A stretch of DNA of 48,880 bases from an uncultured Allobaculum sp. (GCA_910579655.1 CAJTVE010000017.1:1-48880), one strand, 5' to 3'; numbered from the stretch's first letter, positions 1-8,339 are shown. Made by a program: numbers and translations. Notes: generated by a model not told the origin, from the letters alone.

Positions 1-77
1 CGATGAAAAAATAATAATTCTCAACACCCCCCAGTTACATGGGGAGTGGCAGCGCCCGAGCTATGGAGATTTTTTCT

Positions 78-113
78 ATTAGTCTTTTTCAATTGATTAG
101 TCTTTTTCAATTG
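78..113. repeat. 18-bp tandem duplication
   Basis: Two perfect adjacent copies of ATTAGTCTTTTTCAATTG (78-95 and 96-113). They lie beyond the terminator of the peptide-binding protein gene. It is one of several short tandem duplications in gene-free gaps of this window. Confidence 0.85.
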
Positions 114-132
114 ATCTTTTTGATACCTGCCA

Positions 133-165
133 ACAAAAAACCGCAAGGATTCGCTCCCTGCGGTT
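133..165 (-). terminator. Terminator of the peptide-binding protein gene
   Basis: Read on the minus strand, AACCGCA (complement of 159-165) pairs with TGCGGTT (complement of 139-145), extended by a 3-bp inner stem, and is followed by a run of T (complement of 135-140). It lies 47 bases past the stop codon at 212. Confidence 0.85.
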
Positions 166-211
166 CATTGATCAGTTTTTACAAAGTGTTTTGATGAAAA
201 CCAATTCAATT

Positions 212-2056
212 TTAAGCAGCTGAGGATTCAGTCGTTGCTTCGTCAGAAGCTGCTTCCGTTGTTGCAGCTTCGTCTTCGCCGGCATCAGAAGCCTGAATCT
301 GAGCATCCAGGTTCAGAGATGCACCATCCAGAGCCTGAGACCAGTTGCAGACTGGACCAGTTACCAGACCTTCAACACGTTTGTTATAGATGTTGAACAG
401 GTTGTTACCGTAGATACCAAGGAATGGTACGAGTTCAGAAGCACGAACCATCGCTTTGCGGTAGTTTTCTTCGGATACAGCTGGATCGCCTGTTTCTTTA
501 CCAGCAGTCAGATAGCCATTCAGTTCTTCGTCGAAAATCTTTGGATAGTTGTTTCCACCAGGAACTTTCTTGCCATTGACTTCAGTGTAGCCTTCAGCAG
601 CGTTCATGGAAGTGTTGGACAGACCTGTGAAAGTCAGAGCCATGAAGAAGGCGTTCCAGTCTTCATTGCTGTCTTCGTTGGATGGATCCGTTGTCGTTAC
701 CAGGGTGTTGAAATCAACTGTGTTCTGCTTCAAATCAACGCCCAGTTCTTTATAAGACTTGATGATGATTGGCAGCAGCATGTCAAGACCGGAGTTATTT
801 TCAGTGGCCAGGAATTTAATTTCCAGTTTCTGACCGTCTTTTTCACGGATACCATCAGCGCCAACGGTCCAGCCGGCGTCATCCAGAATCTGTTTTGCTT
901 TTTCGATGTCATAATCGTAAGTAACCAGACCATCGAGCTGTTCTTCACCAGTTACGATCGAACCTGTTCCGGAACCAACTGGAGACCAGAAGATTGCTGG
1001 AACATAACCAGTAGAAACGTCTTTGATTTCATCGCTGGCTACACCATCAGGCCACTGATAGTAAGCATCAACGAATTCAGCACGGTTTGTCGCATAAGCC
1101 AGAGCCTGGCGGACAGCTGGATCAACGGTGGCACCACCAGCAGCGTTGAATCCAAAGTAACCCTGGGCAGCACGGAAGTAATGGTCAGTCGTCAGGGTTT
1201 CAACCATGGAAGCTGGACCGATGACGGTTGGCTGAATTTCTTCAGGCAGGTAGTCGATTTCGCCGGATTTTAAGTTGGCGACTTCAGTACCATCTTCAAT
1301 GGTGCGGATAACGATCGACTTAATCTTGTAGTCGCCATCACCCGTGTAATTTTCGTTCAGGACAACGGAAGCACCAGCGGACTTGTCATATTTGTTCAGT
1401 TTGTAGGGTCCGGAACCAATAATGTTTTCTGGAGCCAGGTTCTGGTATTCTTCCAAATTGCCTTTTGTATATTCAAACTGGTCATCGGGCATGATCATGA
1501 TCGTACCAATTGTATTGGCTGCATCGATATCCGGTGTAGCGCACTTAAAGGTAACGGTCAGTTTATCGTCGGATACGGTAATACCAGATACTTCTTCGGC
1601 ATCGCCGTTCTGGTATTCATCCCAGCCCTCGATGAAGTTGCAGGTGCCATCGTTGTAGCCGCCGATGTATTCTGGGTCAGCCATCAGAGTGAAGGTGTAT
1701 TTTACATCGTCACCATCCAGAGTGGATCCATCAGAGAATTTCTGATCTGCTTTCAGCTTGTAAGTCAGAGTCATTCCGTCTTCTGATACTTCAGGCAGAG
1801 ATTCAGCCAGGACAGGTTTAATTTCGCTGTCCGCTGTGTACGCCAGCATGGACTGATAAACCATGTTGACAACCCACTGGTCGTAGGCGGTACTGGAGTA
1901 CATGGGGTTAAAGATCCCTGAAAGTTCCTGGGTTGTTCCAACTTTCAGAATTTCGTTGCTGGAAACCGAAGATCCGCTTCCTGAGCCGCCGCATCCTGCC
2001 ATGGAAAGGGCCATGGCAAATGCTGCTGCTCCCGCAACATATTTGCGTGAGTTCAT
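212..2056 (-). CDS. Peptide ABC transporter substrate-binding lipoprotein (SBP family 5)
   Basis: A 614-residue extracellular solute-binding protein of the OppA/DppA type. It has a lipoprotein signal (residues 1-21) with lipobox SMAG-C22, and the family 5 body follows from about residue 40 to 570 (KPVLAESLP, FSDGS, GSGPYKL are typical segments). I start at the second Met: the AGGAGG that would serve it lies inside the first six codons of the longer frame that opens at 2074. The last 27 residues are an Ala/Glu/Thr/Ser-rich tail without family similarity, probably disordered. No permease or ATPase gene is next to it and it has its own promoter and terminator, so it is an orphan binding protein that must work with a transporter encoded elsewhere or act as a receptor. 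The family call is firm; the ligand is unknown. Confidence 0.93.
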   Translation of the reverse strand: MNSRKYVAGAAAFAMALSMAGCGGSGSGSSVSSNEILKVGTTQELSGIFNPMYSSTAYDQWVVNMVYQSMLAYTADSEIKPVLAESLPEVSEDGMTLTYKLKADQKFSDGSTLDGDDVKYTFTLMADPEYIGGYNDGTCNFIEGWDEYQNGDAEEVSGITVSDDKLTVTFKCATPDIDAANTIGTIMIMPDDQFEYTKGNLEEYQNLAPENIIGSGPYKLNKYDKSAGASVVLNENYTGDGDYKIKSIVIRTIEDGTEVANLKSGEIDYLPEEIQPTVIGPASMVETLTTDHYFRAAQGYFGFNAAGGATVDPAVRQALAYATNRAEFVDAYYQWPDGVASDEIKDVSTGYVPAIFWSPVGSGTGSIVTGEEQLDGLVTYDYDIEKAKQILDDAGWTVGADGIREKDGQKLEIKFLATENNSGLDMLLPIIIKSYKELGVDLKQNTVDFNTLVTTTDPSNEDSNEDWNAFFMALTFTGLSNTSMNAAEGYTEVNGKKVPGGNNYPKIFDEELNGYLTAGKETGDPAVSEENYRKAMVRASELVPFLGIYGNNLFNIYNKRVEGLVTGPVCNWSQALDGASLNLDAQIQASDAGEDEAATTEAASDEATTESSAA

Positions 2057-2100
2057 TTTTTCTTTCCTCCTCATAAAAAAGAAACTACGTCTTGCAACCC

Positions 2101-2129
2101 ATTTTAGCGAAGGGATTTTCTGATTTCAA
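2101..2129 (-). promoter_or_regulatory. Sigma-A promoter of the peptide-binding protein gene
   Basis: On the minus strand TTGAAA (complement of 2124-2129), a 17-base spacer and TAAAAT (complement of 2101-2106). It is 45 bases upstream of the chosen start codon. Confidence 0.75.
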
Positions 2130-3538
2130 CGACATTTTGTGAAGAGTATCGAACAGAAATCTGTACAAAGTCGTCTTATTCAGACAATTTAGAAATTCTG
2201 ATGGAATGAGTAGCCCGACTTTGAAAGATCTGATTCAGATAAAATATGGATTAGATCGCGTTTTTTGGATCGTATTTTTCCGGAGTTTCATTGCTTTTAC
2301 GGCTGTTTTCTGCCGATTTCGATTCATTTTCCCTAAAAGCAATTCATTTTTAATTAAACGCTTGATTCCTATTTTCTTTCTTCCTTTATTGTCCGGCAGA
2401 AACTCACGATTCCGGTTCAACATGGTTTACCTGAATTTTTTCACCTTCTTTCTAAAATGTAAGAACTTTCATTTTCATTGTAACGGTTCAATCTTTTAAG
2501 TGCTCTGTCTATTCTCCCTTTTCAGCCCTGAACCTATATTCACTTGTTATTCCCGTCTTTATTCTCATAGTTCAAATCTTGTTTAAATGTTTTTTAAATC
2601 TTAAACTTCCGTATCCAAACCGAATTGGAATGCAACAGACAGTTGCAAATTTTACGAATTTCAAGACAATTGTTGCGCTATTTCTTCGGTTTCTTACGCA
2701 ATGGGGTGGATCTTTTCAACTTGCCATGCTCTTGGCGGGCATCTGGTTTGTGATTTGGATGGATCCACGATCCAAATTCATCAAACATCTTTGTCCTTGC
2801 CTGCTGCCACGGATGGCGCAATCCAATTCGGTCCTCTTTCACTATTCAGGCCTCTTGAAATGTTGATTGAAATGCTGATTTTTGGTGACCAAAGAGAACT
2901 CTTTTTTGCCAATACGGCTGCCTGCCTATCTACCATTTTCATTCCAGCGTGTGTCTGCCAAGCCGAAAAGTTAACTTTATCTTTCTGATCCTTTTCTGGA
3001 TCTGTTTATTTCTTTGTTTCTTCTCCTCTTCCCTTCATTCCTGGCTGCATAGTTTTAAAACAAGCATTCCAGACTCTTTCTGGCCGCTGAAAGTTGAAAG
3101 CATTCTCCCTCATATTTGTTTCAGAGTTTTACCATTTCAATGCATTCCTTTCTTTTCGTCGAAAACCACATCTTTTTTCTTTCCGCCCATTTTGGCCGGG
3201 TGATCGGCAGGCTATGGTCAGAAGATTTGAAATTGTCCTTTTTCATTGAACAGGAAGTGATCGTTTTTTTCTGGCCCTCGCCAAGCGTCAGTGTATCCGC
3301 TTACGTTGATCTTTATTTTTTCCTTATCCAGGTATGAGGATAGATAATCCCATCACCTGCCCAAGATTTAAACGAATCTCTCTAAAAAAGGAGAAGTATA
3401 CGGAATGAAAACACCTATTCAAAACAATGCTTTGTTGTGAAAATGTTTATATTTCGAAAACATTTTTCATGAAATTTTCAATTCCATATTTTCGGAAAAT
3501 TCATTCAAAATTGTAAAAAATGTAACTCGACTTCCCGC
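2130..3538. other. AT-rich stretch without a recognisable gene
   Basis: About 1.4 kb, T-rich on the plus strand, with only phenylalanine/serine-rich open frames that lack ribosome sites and look random. One tiny frame (ATG 3405, 11 codons) has a good AAAAGGAG 11 bases upstream and is followed by an AT-rich hairpin (about 3439-3475), but I cannot support a product. It may be decayed coding DNA or long spacer. I see no RNA gene in it. Confidence 0.5.
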
Positions 3539-3567
3539 TTGATCCCCCAATATCCCCTTTATATAAT
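3539..3567 (+). promoter_or_regulatory. Strong sigma-A promoter of the 32-residue peptide gene
   Basis: TTGATC (3539-3544), exactly 17 bases, then a perfect TATAAT (3562-3567). Transcription would start near 3574 and give an RNA of about 205 nt ending at the hairpin 3752-3779. Confidence 0.8.
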
Positions 3568-3606
3568 GGATATGCATGAAGGGGTAAGGCCCTATGGAGG
3601 TACGTT

Positions 3607-3705
3607 ATGTTTGCTAAATTATTTACCATTTTTTCTTACTTCAATGCTAATGACTGGCTGAACGAGTCTGTTGTCTGCGCACAGTTAACAAAACAACTCC
3701 ACTAG
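3607..3705 (+). CDS. Unrecognised 32-residue peptide in a stand-alone expression cassette
   Basis: ATG 3607 to TAG 3703-3705 encodes 32 residues. GGAGG (3596-3600) lies 6 bases ahead, a near-consensus promoter is upstream and a strong terminator downstream, so the reading frame is well supported although short. The N-terminal 12 residues are hydrophobic and amphipathic (MFAKLFTIFSYF); the rest is polar, with one cysteine (C24) and the end LTKQLH. The hydrophobic part is too short for a normal membrane span. I do not recognise a family. Candidates are a surface-active or signalling peptide, a type I toxin-like peptide, or the coding part of a regulatory RNA. GGGGT ahead of the ribosome site (about 3581-3585) could pair with ACCCC near the 3' end (about 3738-3742). 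No agrB-like processing gene is adjacent. Confidence 0.6.
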   Translation: MFAKLFTIFSYFNANDWLNESVVCAQLTKQLH

Positions 3706-3751
3706 TACACACCTCGACACACCATCAGAAGTATTGAACCCCTAATCATTT

Positions 3752-3779
3752 GGAGCGGCTATCGCCGCTCCCTTTTTTT
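3752..3779 (+). terminator. Terminator of the 32-residue peptide transcript
   Basis: GGAGCGGC (3752-3759), loop TATC, GCCGCTCC (3764-3771), then seven T. A textbook factor-independent terminator. Confidence 0.92.
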
Positions 3780-3872
3780 ATTCACAGATCTTCACTTTAT
3801 ACGAACTTATGCAAACTTTATATAAGTCTCCTTCTTCATCCTCGTCCTGCCCAGATTGACATCGTCCACAAT

Positions 3873-4001
3873 TTGTAAACAATCCAAGTTTTGCTTACAA
3901 TATTTTGTGTCCCGGATTTGTTGAAGCCCAGCCTTTTGGAGCCTCATTTTAGAATTACCTGTTTCTGGCATTCTTTCTGTACAGAACGATCATGCTAGAA
4001 T
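3873..4001 (+). promoter_or_regulatory. Two candidate promoters and a palindrome ahead of the M32 peptidase
   Basis: TTGTAA (3873-3878), 17 bases, TACAAT (3896-3901) is the better match. A second candidate is an extended -10 TGCTAGAAT with TAGAAT at 3996-4001; a perfect 12-base palindrome TTCTGTACAGAA (3975-3986) sits in its spacer and could be an operator. Either start gives a long leader of about 130-240 nt. Confidence 0.5.
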
Positions 4002-4105
4002 CCGGGCAGAGGAAGAGAATATAAATCTTTCTTTTCTGCTACATTTTTTGCTTTCCGCAAACGCTTTGCAGCGGATCGCAAAGACTTTCATGAAAGGAGA
4101 AACTG

Positions 4106-4137
4106 CCATTTTGCGAATGCTCTGATTCACAAAATGG
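4106..4137 (+). promoter_or_regulatory. Leader hairpin between ribosome site and start of the M32 gene
   Basis: CCATTTTGCGAAT (4106-4118) pairs with ATTCACAAAATGG (4125-4137), 12 of 13 positions, around a 6-base loop. The 3' arm holds ATG 4134; AAAGGAG lies 6 bases before the 5' arm. It could limit or time translation, or it could be incidental. Confidence 0.4.
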
Positions 4138-4151
4138 CAGCCGTGAACGGA

Positions 4152-5651
4152 ATGAAGCTGAATTTTGAACCGTTTTACCAGGAGCTGATCGAGACGCTCG
4201 GTGCTTATGCCCTTGCTGCCTGCACCATCTATACCGATCAGGCCACAATTGCGCCCCGCAAAGGAGCATCCAGAAGCAATGAAGCCCTGGCTATTTTAAA
4301 CAGCCTGGCTTTTAAGCTGGAACACGATCCAGAAATGTATGAACAGATCAAAGCCTATCAGGCTTCCTTAGAAGAAGGATCCCTGGAACGAAAAGAAGTC
4401 GATCTTCGTCTGCTGGATCTTGAAGAAACCAAAGAGGTTCCCGCCGATTTCTATCGCCAGGCTCTGCACACGCAGGCTGAAGGAGAAACCTGCTGGCTAG
4501 AAGCCAAAGAGAAATCAGACTATGAGATGTTCAAACCGTATCTCAAAAGCATCGTTGCCGATACCCTGAAAATCATTTCCTATTCCCCGCGCTTCAACGG
4601 CAGTAATGCCTATGATCTGATGCTCGATACCTATGAAAGAGGCATGCAGCAAAAACAATATGATGAATTCTTTGAAGTCATTAAAGCTGAACTGATTCCT
4701 TTAATCGCCAAAGTCAACGCCGCTAAACCGATCGACACAACTCTGGTTGACGCTGATTACGATATCGATAAACAAAGAGAATTTGCCAAGGTTCTTCTCA
4801 AACACCTAAAAGCAGATCCAGAGCGGGTTTATCTTTCGGAAACCGAACATCCATTTACCAACTTCCACAGCCATGATGATGCCCGCATCACCACGCACTA
4901 CTACGAAAACCGTTTCCTGTCCGCTGTCTTAAGTACAGTCCATGAATATGGCCACGCTCTGTATTCCTTACAGATGGATCCGGCTTTCGATAAAACCAAA
5001 CTGGCGGATGCGGTTGGTTGTGCTGCCCATGAATCCCAGTCCCGCTTTCTGGAAAACCATATTGGCCGCACCAGGGCCTTCTGGCAGCTGCTCTATCCGG
5101 AGCTGGTGGAAGCCTTCCCTGAATTCAAAGACGTCAGTGTGGATGAACTGGTCCGTCAGATCAACGCTTCCCAGCCTTCTTTGGTCCGCACCGAAGCAGA
5201 TGAGCTGACTTATCCATTGCACATTCTGATCCGCTATGAAATCGAAAAAATGATGGCAGACGGTTCCCTGGACTATGATAAGCTGCCGGAAATCTGGGCC
5301 GATAAATATGAAGAATATCTGGGTGTCCGCCCTCAGAATGATAAAGAAGGCGTCTTGCAGGATATGCACTGGGCAGGCGGCAGCATTGGCTACTTCCCAA
5401 GCTATGCCTTAGGCTCGGCTTATGCCGCACAGCTTTATGAGAAAATGGCTGAAGAAATCGATGTTGAAAAAGCTCTGCGTGAGGATCGTTTTGAAGAAAT
5501 TCGGGACTGGCTGGAAAAGAATGTTCACCACTATGGTGCTTCCAAAACCATGCGCGAAATCGTTGAAGAAGTCAGCGGTAAACCCTTTGATCCGCATATT
5601 TATACCAACTATCTCAAAGATAAATACACAAAACTCTACAATTTGGATTAA
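4152..5651 (+). CDS. M32 family metallocarboxypeptidase (thermostable carboxypeptidase 1)
   Basis: A cytosolic zinc carboxypeptidase that removes C-terminal amino acids from peptides, of normal length for M32 (499 residues from this start). Numbered from an in-frame upstream ATG at 4134, the family motifs are HPF (239-241), the DARITT block (249-254), zinc-binding HEYGH (270-274), HESQS (299-303), and GSIGYFPSY near residue 420. Alignment in memory with Bacillus YpwA places the start at MKLNFEPF (4152). ATG 4134 and GTG 4143 are alternatives. No start has a ribosome site at normal distance: AAAGGAG lies at 4093-4099, and a hairpin (4106-4118 with 4125-4137) lies between. The gene stands alone, with a long leader and its own terminator. 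Function is sure; the start is not. Confidence 0.93.
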   Translation: MKLNFEPFYQELIETLGAYALAACTIYTDQATIAPRKGASRSNEALAILNSLAFKLEHDPEMYEQIKAYQASLEEGSLERKEVDLRLLDLEETKEVPADFYRQALHTQAEGETCWLEAKEKSDYEMFKPYLKSIVADTLKIISYSPRFNGSNAYDLMLDTYERGMQQKQYDEFFEVIKAELIPLIAKVNAAKPIDTTLVDADYDIDKQREFAKVLLKHLKADPERVYLSETEHPFTNFHSHDDARITTHYYENRFLSAVLSTVHEYGHALYSLQMDPAFDKTKLADAVGCAAHESQSRFLENHIGRTRAFWQLLYPELVEAFPEFKDVSVDELVRQINASQPSLVRTEADELTYPLHILIRYEIEKMMADGSLDYDKLPEIWADKYEEYLGVRPQNDKEGVLQDMHWAGGSIGYFPSYALGSAYAAQLYEKMAEEIDVEKALREDRFEEIRDWLEKNVHHYGASKTMREIVEEVSGKPFDPHIYTNYLKDKYTKLYNLD

Positions 5652-5680
5652 GCAAGATACAGACCCTGACTGTCCCTTTT

Positions 5681-5713
5681 CTCCGGTATGTCCCCCATAC
5701 CGGAGTTTTTTTT
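5681..5713 (+). terminator. Terminator of the M32 peptidase gene
   Basis: CTCCGGTATG (5681-5690), 5-base loop, CATACCGGAG (5696-5705), eight T. Perfect 10-bp stem, 29 bases past the stop. Confidence 0.95.
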
Positions 5714-5826
5714 CTGAAAAAAAACAGTTTGATCATCTGAAACTGCTCTGCATAATTTCCCGATAATTTCCCGCGGAGCCGATTATTCTTGTATTCTTCT
5801 TTTCCATATATAGACAGGCGGATACA

Positions 5827-5850
5827 GATAGATAGATAGATAGATAGATA
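5827..5850. repeat. (GATA)6 microsatellite
   Basis: Six perfect GATA units, 5827-5850. Such tracts are slippage-prone. It ends 7 bases before a possible small gene at 5858. Confidence 0.9.
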
Positions 5851-5857
5851 TGGAGAA

Positions 5858-6004
5858 ATGAAACATTCAGCGAGAATGGAGAACGTTATTAAAAAGGGAA
5901 TACAGAAAAAGAGATCGAAAATCGCTCGACTGTCCGGCGGCAGTCCCATTGCTCGCCTGGCTTGTCGCGAACAGACGGATCCCAATCCAGCCAAAGCGGT
6001 CTGA
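5858..6004 (+). CDS. Possible 48-residue basic peptide (doubtful)
   Basis: ATG 5858 to TGA 6002-6004. GGAG (5852-5855) precedes it, but only two bases from the ATG, which is too close. The product would be basic (VIKKGIQKKRSK) with no recognised family. The (GATA)6 tract lies just upstream of the start and outside the frame, so slippage would alter spacing and not the reading frame. No promoter was identified. It may well be non-coding. Confidence 0.2.
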   Translation: MKHSARMENVIKKGIQKKRSKIARLSGGSPIARLACREQTDPNPAKAV

Positions 6005-6041
6005 AAAGTGGTCTGCTAAAAAGATAGTTTCAGCAGCACTG

Positions 6042-6071
6042 AAAAAAGGGGAGACTTACTGGACTCTCCCC
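6042..6071 (-). terminator. Terminator of the cytidylate-kinase-like gene
   Basis: On the minus strand GGGGAGA (complement of 6065-6071), 10-base loop, TCTCCCC (complement of 6048-6054), then six T. Confidence 0.88.
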
Positions 6072-6106
6072 CATAAATGCAATCGAATAGTCAAATCTTT
6101 CTGCCG

Positions 6107-6718
6107 CTAATCTTCATCCGTGCGCAATACGCTCGGGGTGAAGTTCTGGGCTGCTGAAACGATCAGTGAAGCCGCTTCGTTTAAAGGAATCCGAGTCGTA
6201 TCGATACATAAATCATAGTAGAAAGAACGACCCCATTTCCGGCTGGTGAAGTACTGATAGTGTGCTTTACGACGTTTGTCTTTGTCTTTCAGACGTTTAC
6301 CAATTGGAATGTCTGTTTCGCCATATTCCTGCACAACGCGGTTTTTCCGGCTTTCTTCATTGGCATAGATGAAGCAGCATAAGGTATTCGGGTCATTGCG
6401 AAGCAGATAATCCGCGCAGCGTCCAACAATAACACAGCCGCCTTTTTCAGCCAGTTTGAAGATGACGTTACTCTGTGCTTCAAAAAGCTGTTCATTGAGG
6501 TTAAAACCAAAGCTGCTGCTGGTCAGCATCGTTGAGAACCGTCCCTGTTCTTCGCCGTTTTCTTCAATAAACTGTTTAGCAAAGCCGGTTTCTGTAGCAA
6601 TCTTGTCAACCAGATTCCAGTCATAGAACTCATAGCCTAAAGCGTCGGCAACCATACGGCCGACGGTGCGGCCTCCGGAGCCAAATTCACGAGTAATGGT
6701 AATAACTTTTGCGGTCAT
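6107..6718 (-). CDS. Cytidylate kinase-like family protein
   Basis: A 203-residue P-loop protein of the cytidylate-kinase-like family (the kind found as stand-alone genes in Bacillota, distinct from Cmk). The glycine-rich loop REFGSGGRTVG is near residues 8-18; GCVIVGRCADYLL and the late KRRKAHYQYFTSRKWG segment are characteristic. I start at MTAKVITITREF because GAGGGA lies just ahead of that ATG; the frame is open 16 codons further. The member's substrate is not established; a nucleoside-monophosphate kinase role is inferred from the family. It follows pyrE on the same strand with 258 bases between and ends at its own terminator. No gene is supported in that gap. Confidence 0.82.
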   Translation of the reverse strand: MTAKVITITREFGSGGRTVGRMVADALGYEFYDWNLVDKIATETGFAKQFIEENGEEQGRFSTMLTSSSFGFNLNEQLFEAQSNVIFKLAEKGGCVIVGRCADYLLRNDPNTLCCFIYANEESRKNRVVQEYGETDIPIGKRLKDKDKRRKAHYQYFTSRKWGRSFYYDLCIDTTRIPLNEAASLIVSAAQNFTPSVLRTDED

Positions 6719-6976
6719 GATTTCCCTCTTTTCTAATGACCTGCCAGGCTCAAAGTACGAAAACAATTTCTGATATTTGCATCCTTTTCATCCGTCTGTT
6801 TCATGGAAACAGGCTTTGATGAAATAAAATTCCAGGCTTCCCATCTTAGGTCCTCAGGATCCAAAAGACCAGTTTTTCTGTGAGCGAAAACAAATGATGA
6901 AAGTACAGGTCTTCTGGAAGGACAGTTTTTGAGTCCGGGCGGTCTTCTTGCCACAATTCGGGTTTCTTTATATTTA

Positions 6977-7657
6977 TTATAAAAGAAGCGGCTTGTCCGA
7001 GGCACCATATTGTGCATAATAATCTTTCAGCCTGCCCAGCAGTTCTCCATCCAGCTGGGCTCGTTCTTTCAGACTCGCTACGATTTCAGGAACGGAAACA
7101 ATGGCAGCTGTCGGAAAGCCATACAGTTCGCTGACTTCAGCCAGAGCCGATTTTTCACCCTTTCCCTTCTCTGCCCGATCCAGGGAAACCATCAAGCCCT
7201 TAATTTCGACATTTGCCGCATTTTTTACCTTCGGAACAGTTTCTTCCATGGATTTTCCAGACGTTGTCACATCTTCAATCATAATGACGCGATCGCCATC
7301 TTTGAGCTTTGTTCCCAGAAATCCACCTTGATCAGCGCCATGATCTTTTTCTTCCTTGCGATCGCTGCAATAGCGGATTTCTTTGCCAAACAAGTCATAG
7401 TAGGCTTCAGCCGTCACAACGGCTAAAGGGATTCCCTTGTAAGCCGGGCCAAACAGAACATCAAAATCATCACCATACTGGTCATGGATTGCTCTGGCAT
7501 AAAATTCACCGAGCTTGCGCAGCTGTTTTCCAGTTTCATACCCTCCCGCATTCATAAAGAAGGGAGAAATGCGTCCAGATTTGAGTGTGAATGTTCCAAA
7601 TTTCAGAACACCACTTTCGAGCATGAAATCAATAAAGTCGTGTTTATAGTTTTCCAT
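6977..7657 (-). CDS. pyrE: Orotate phosphoribosyltransferase
   Basis: Transfers ribose-5-phosphate from PRPP to orotate, giving orotidine 5'-phosphate, the fifth step of UMP synthesis. 226 residues, normal for the longer bacterial form. The PRPP-binding motif VIMIEDVTTSGKS is at 124-136 and the mobile loop DRKEEKDHG at 99-107. The start is fixed by AAAGGA 6 bases ahead. It stands about 23 kb from the pyrB-pyrF operon that holds the other pathway genes, so it is expressed separately here. No operator was recognised upstream. Confidence 0.96.
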   Translation of the reverse strand: MENYKHDFIDFMLESGVLKFGTFTLKSGRISPFFMNAGGYETGKQLRKLGEFYARAIHDQYGDDFDVLFGPAYKGIPLAVVTAEAYYDLFGKEIRYCSDRKEEKDHGADQGGFLGTKLKDGDRVIMIEDVTTSGKSMEETVPKVKNAANVEIKGLMVSLDRAEKGKGEKSALAEVSELYGFPTAAIVSVPEIVASLKERAQLDGELLGRLKDYYAQYGASDKPLLL

Positions 7658-7877
7658 CGTCTATCCTTTTCTATCTTCTCAACAACATCGCCTTCTGCTT
7701 TTTCTATGTTTGGAATATCCTTTCAATCCAAAGATAGCTGCAAGCCAGAAAAAGAAGAAGCTGATGTTGAAGGCAGGCAACCCTGCTGCAAGAACATCAT
7801 CTTTTTAACTATATCAAATCTGAAAGTTTCGATGTCTTTTTTCAGAATGCCCGTGGCTTGCTTGTTACAAAACCAAC

Positions 7878-7899
7878 AAAAAAATCCGCCAGAGCGGAT
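7878..7899 (-). terminator. Terminator of the 34-residue membrane peptide gene
   Basis: On the minus strand ATCCGC, loop TCTG, GCGGAT, then seven T (complement of 7878-7884). The hairpin begins at the stop codon of the gene. Confidence 0.85.
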
Positions 7900-8003
7900 C
7901 AGTTTTTAAATTCGTCTTTGACGGCGGCAACGATGCCGACTAAAGCACTGAGAATCAGCATCACGGTAATGACAGTTGCCAGAATTTTATTATCGTTTCC
8001 CAT
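7899..8003 (-). CDS. Small single-span membrane peptide, 34 residues
   Basis: ATG 8003 to TGA 7899, with GAAAGGG about 7 bases ahead of the ATG. One hydrophobic helix covers residues 8-28, between a polar N-terminus (MGNDNK) and the charged end KDEFKN. The terminator starting at the stop codon supports a real gene. An upstream in-frame start at 8081 lacks a ribosome site. It is divergent from the first copy of the 86-residue gene. No family recognised; function unknown. Confidence 0.6.
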   Translation of the reverse strand: MGNDNKILATVITVMLILSALVGIVAAVKDEFKN

Positions 8004-8254
8004 ATGGATACCCTTTCCTGTTCTGGCCTGAAAGCCAGTTTCTGTACTCATTTCATTGTATCTGCTTTTGCACGAAAGCAAACCCTCAAACGATAGTCAA
8101 ATTTTGTTTCCAGCCTGAAGAAGACTTCACTGAGCGAATTCTGCGCTTTTGCATGCTCAGCATTCCAAAAATGGATCCGAAATGGAAATTCGTTCTTTCC
8201 GGATTGTCTTTCTATTCAAAGTCTTTGGCCTGACAAACCTTTGATGACACAAAC

Positions 8255-8311
8255 ATTCCGCAAATATTTTGAGCATCTCAAAAGGAAGATTATTGTTTGA
8301 TGCGTATGATG
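8255..8311 (+). promoter_or_regulatory. Conserved promoter of the 86-residue family, copy 1
   Basis: ATTCCG (8255-8260), N9, TGAGC (8270-8274), ATCTC, AAAAGGA (8280-8286), N18, TATGATG (8305-8311). The same blocks at identical spacing precede the two other copies. The -10 resembles sigma-A, but the -35 position reads AAAGGA instead of TTGACA, so an activator or alternative sigma factor is likely. Confidence 0.72.
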
Positions 8312-8339
8312 TAACCATAAGAAACGGAGGTCATTAACA

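Noticed and set aside
1..77. Riboswitch or RNA gene at the left edge
   Set aside because: A small CCCC/GGGG hairpin is present but no known conserved core could be recognised, and the element may be cut by the window edge.
2206..3337. Several plus-strand open frames of 73-97 codons
   Set aside because: They overlap one another, are Phe/Ser/Leu-rich as expected from T-rich DNA, and lack ribosome sites and promoters.
3607..3705. AgrD-like autoinducer precursor
   Set aside because: Amphipathic start and a single cysteine are similar, but the conserved charged C-terminal segment, agrB and agrCA are absent.
5614..5994. Minus-strand frame of 126 codons over the (GATA)6 tract
   Set aside because: It translates the microsatellite as Ile/Ser/Tyr repeats, covers a terminator and has no ribosome site.
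6733..7017. Minus-strand frame between pyrE and the kinase-like gene
   Set aside because: Arg/Pro-rich composition, starts inside pyrE, no ribosome site.
8255..8311. Sigma-B promoter for the 86-residue genes
   Set aside because: GTTT-like and GGTAT-like pieces occur in copy 3, but the spacing is about 22 bases and they are not kept in copies 1 and 2.
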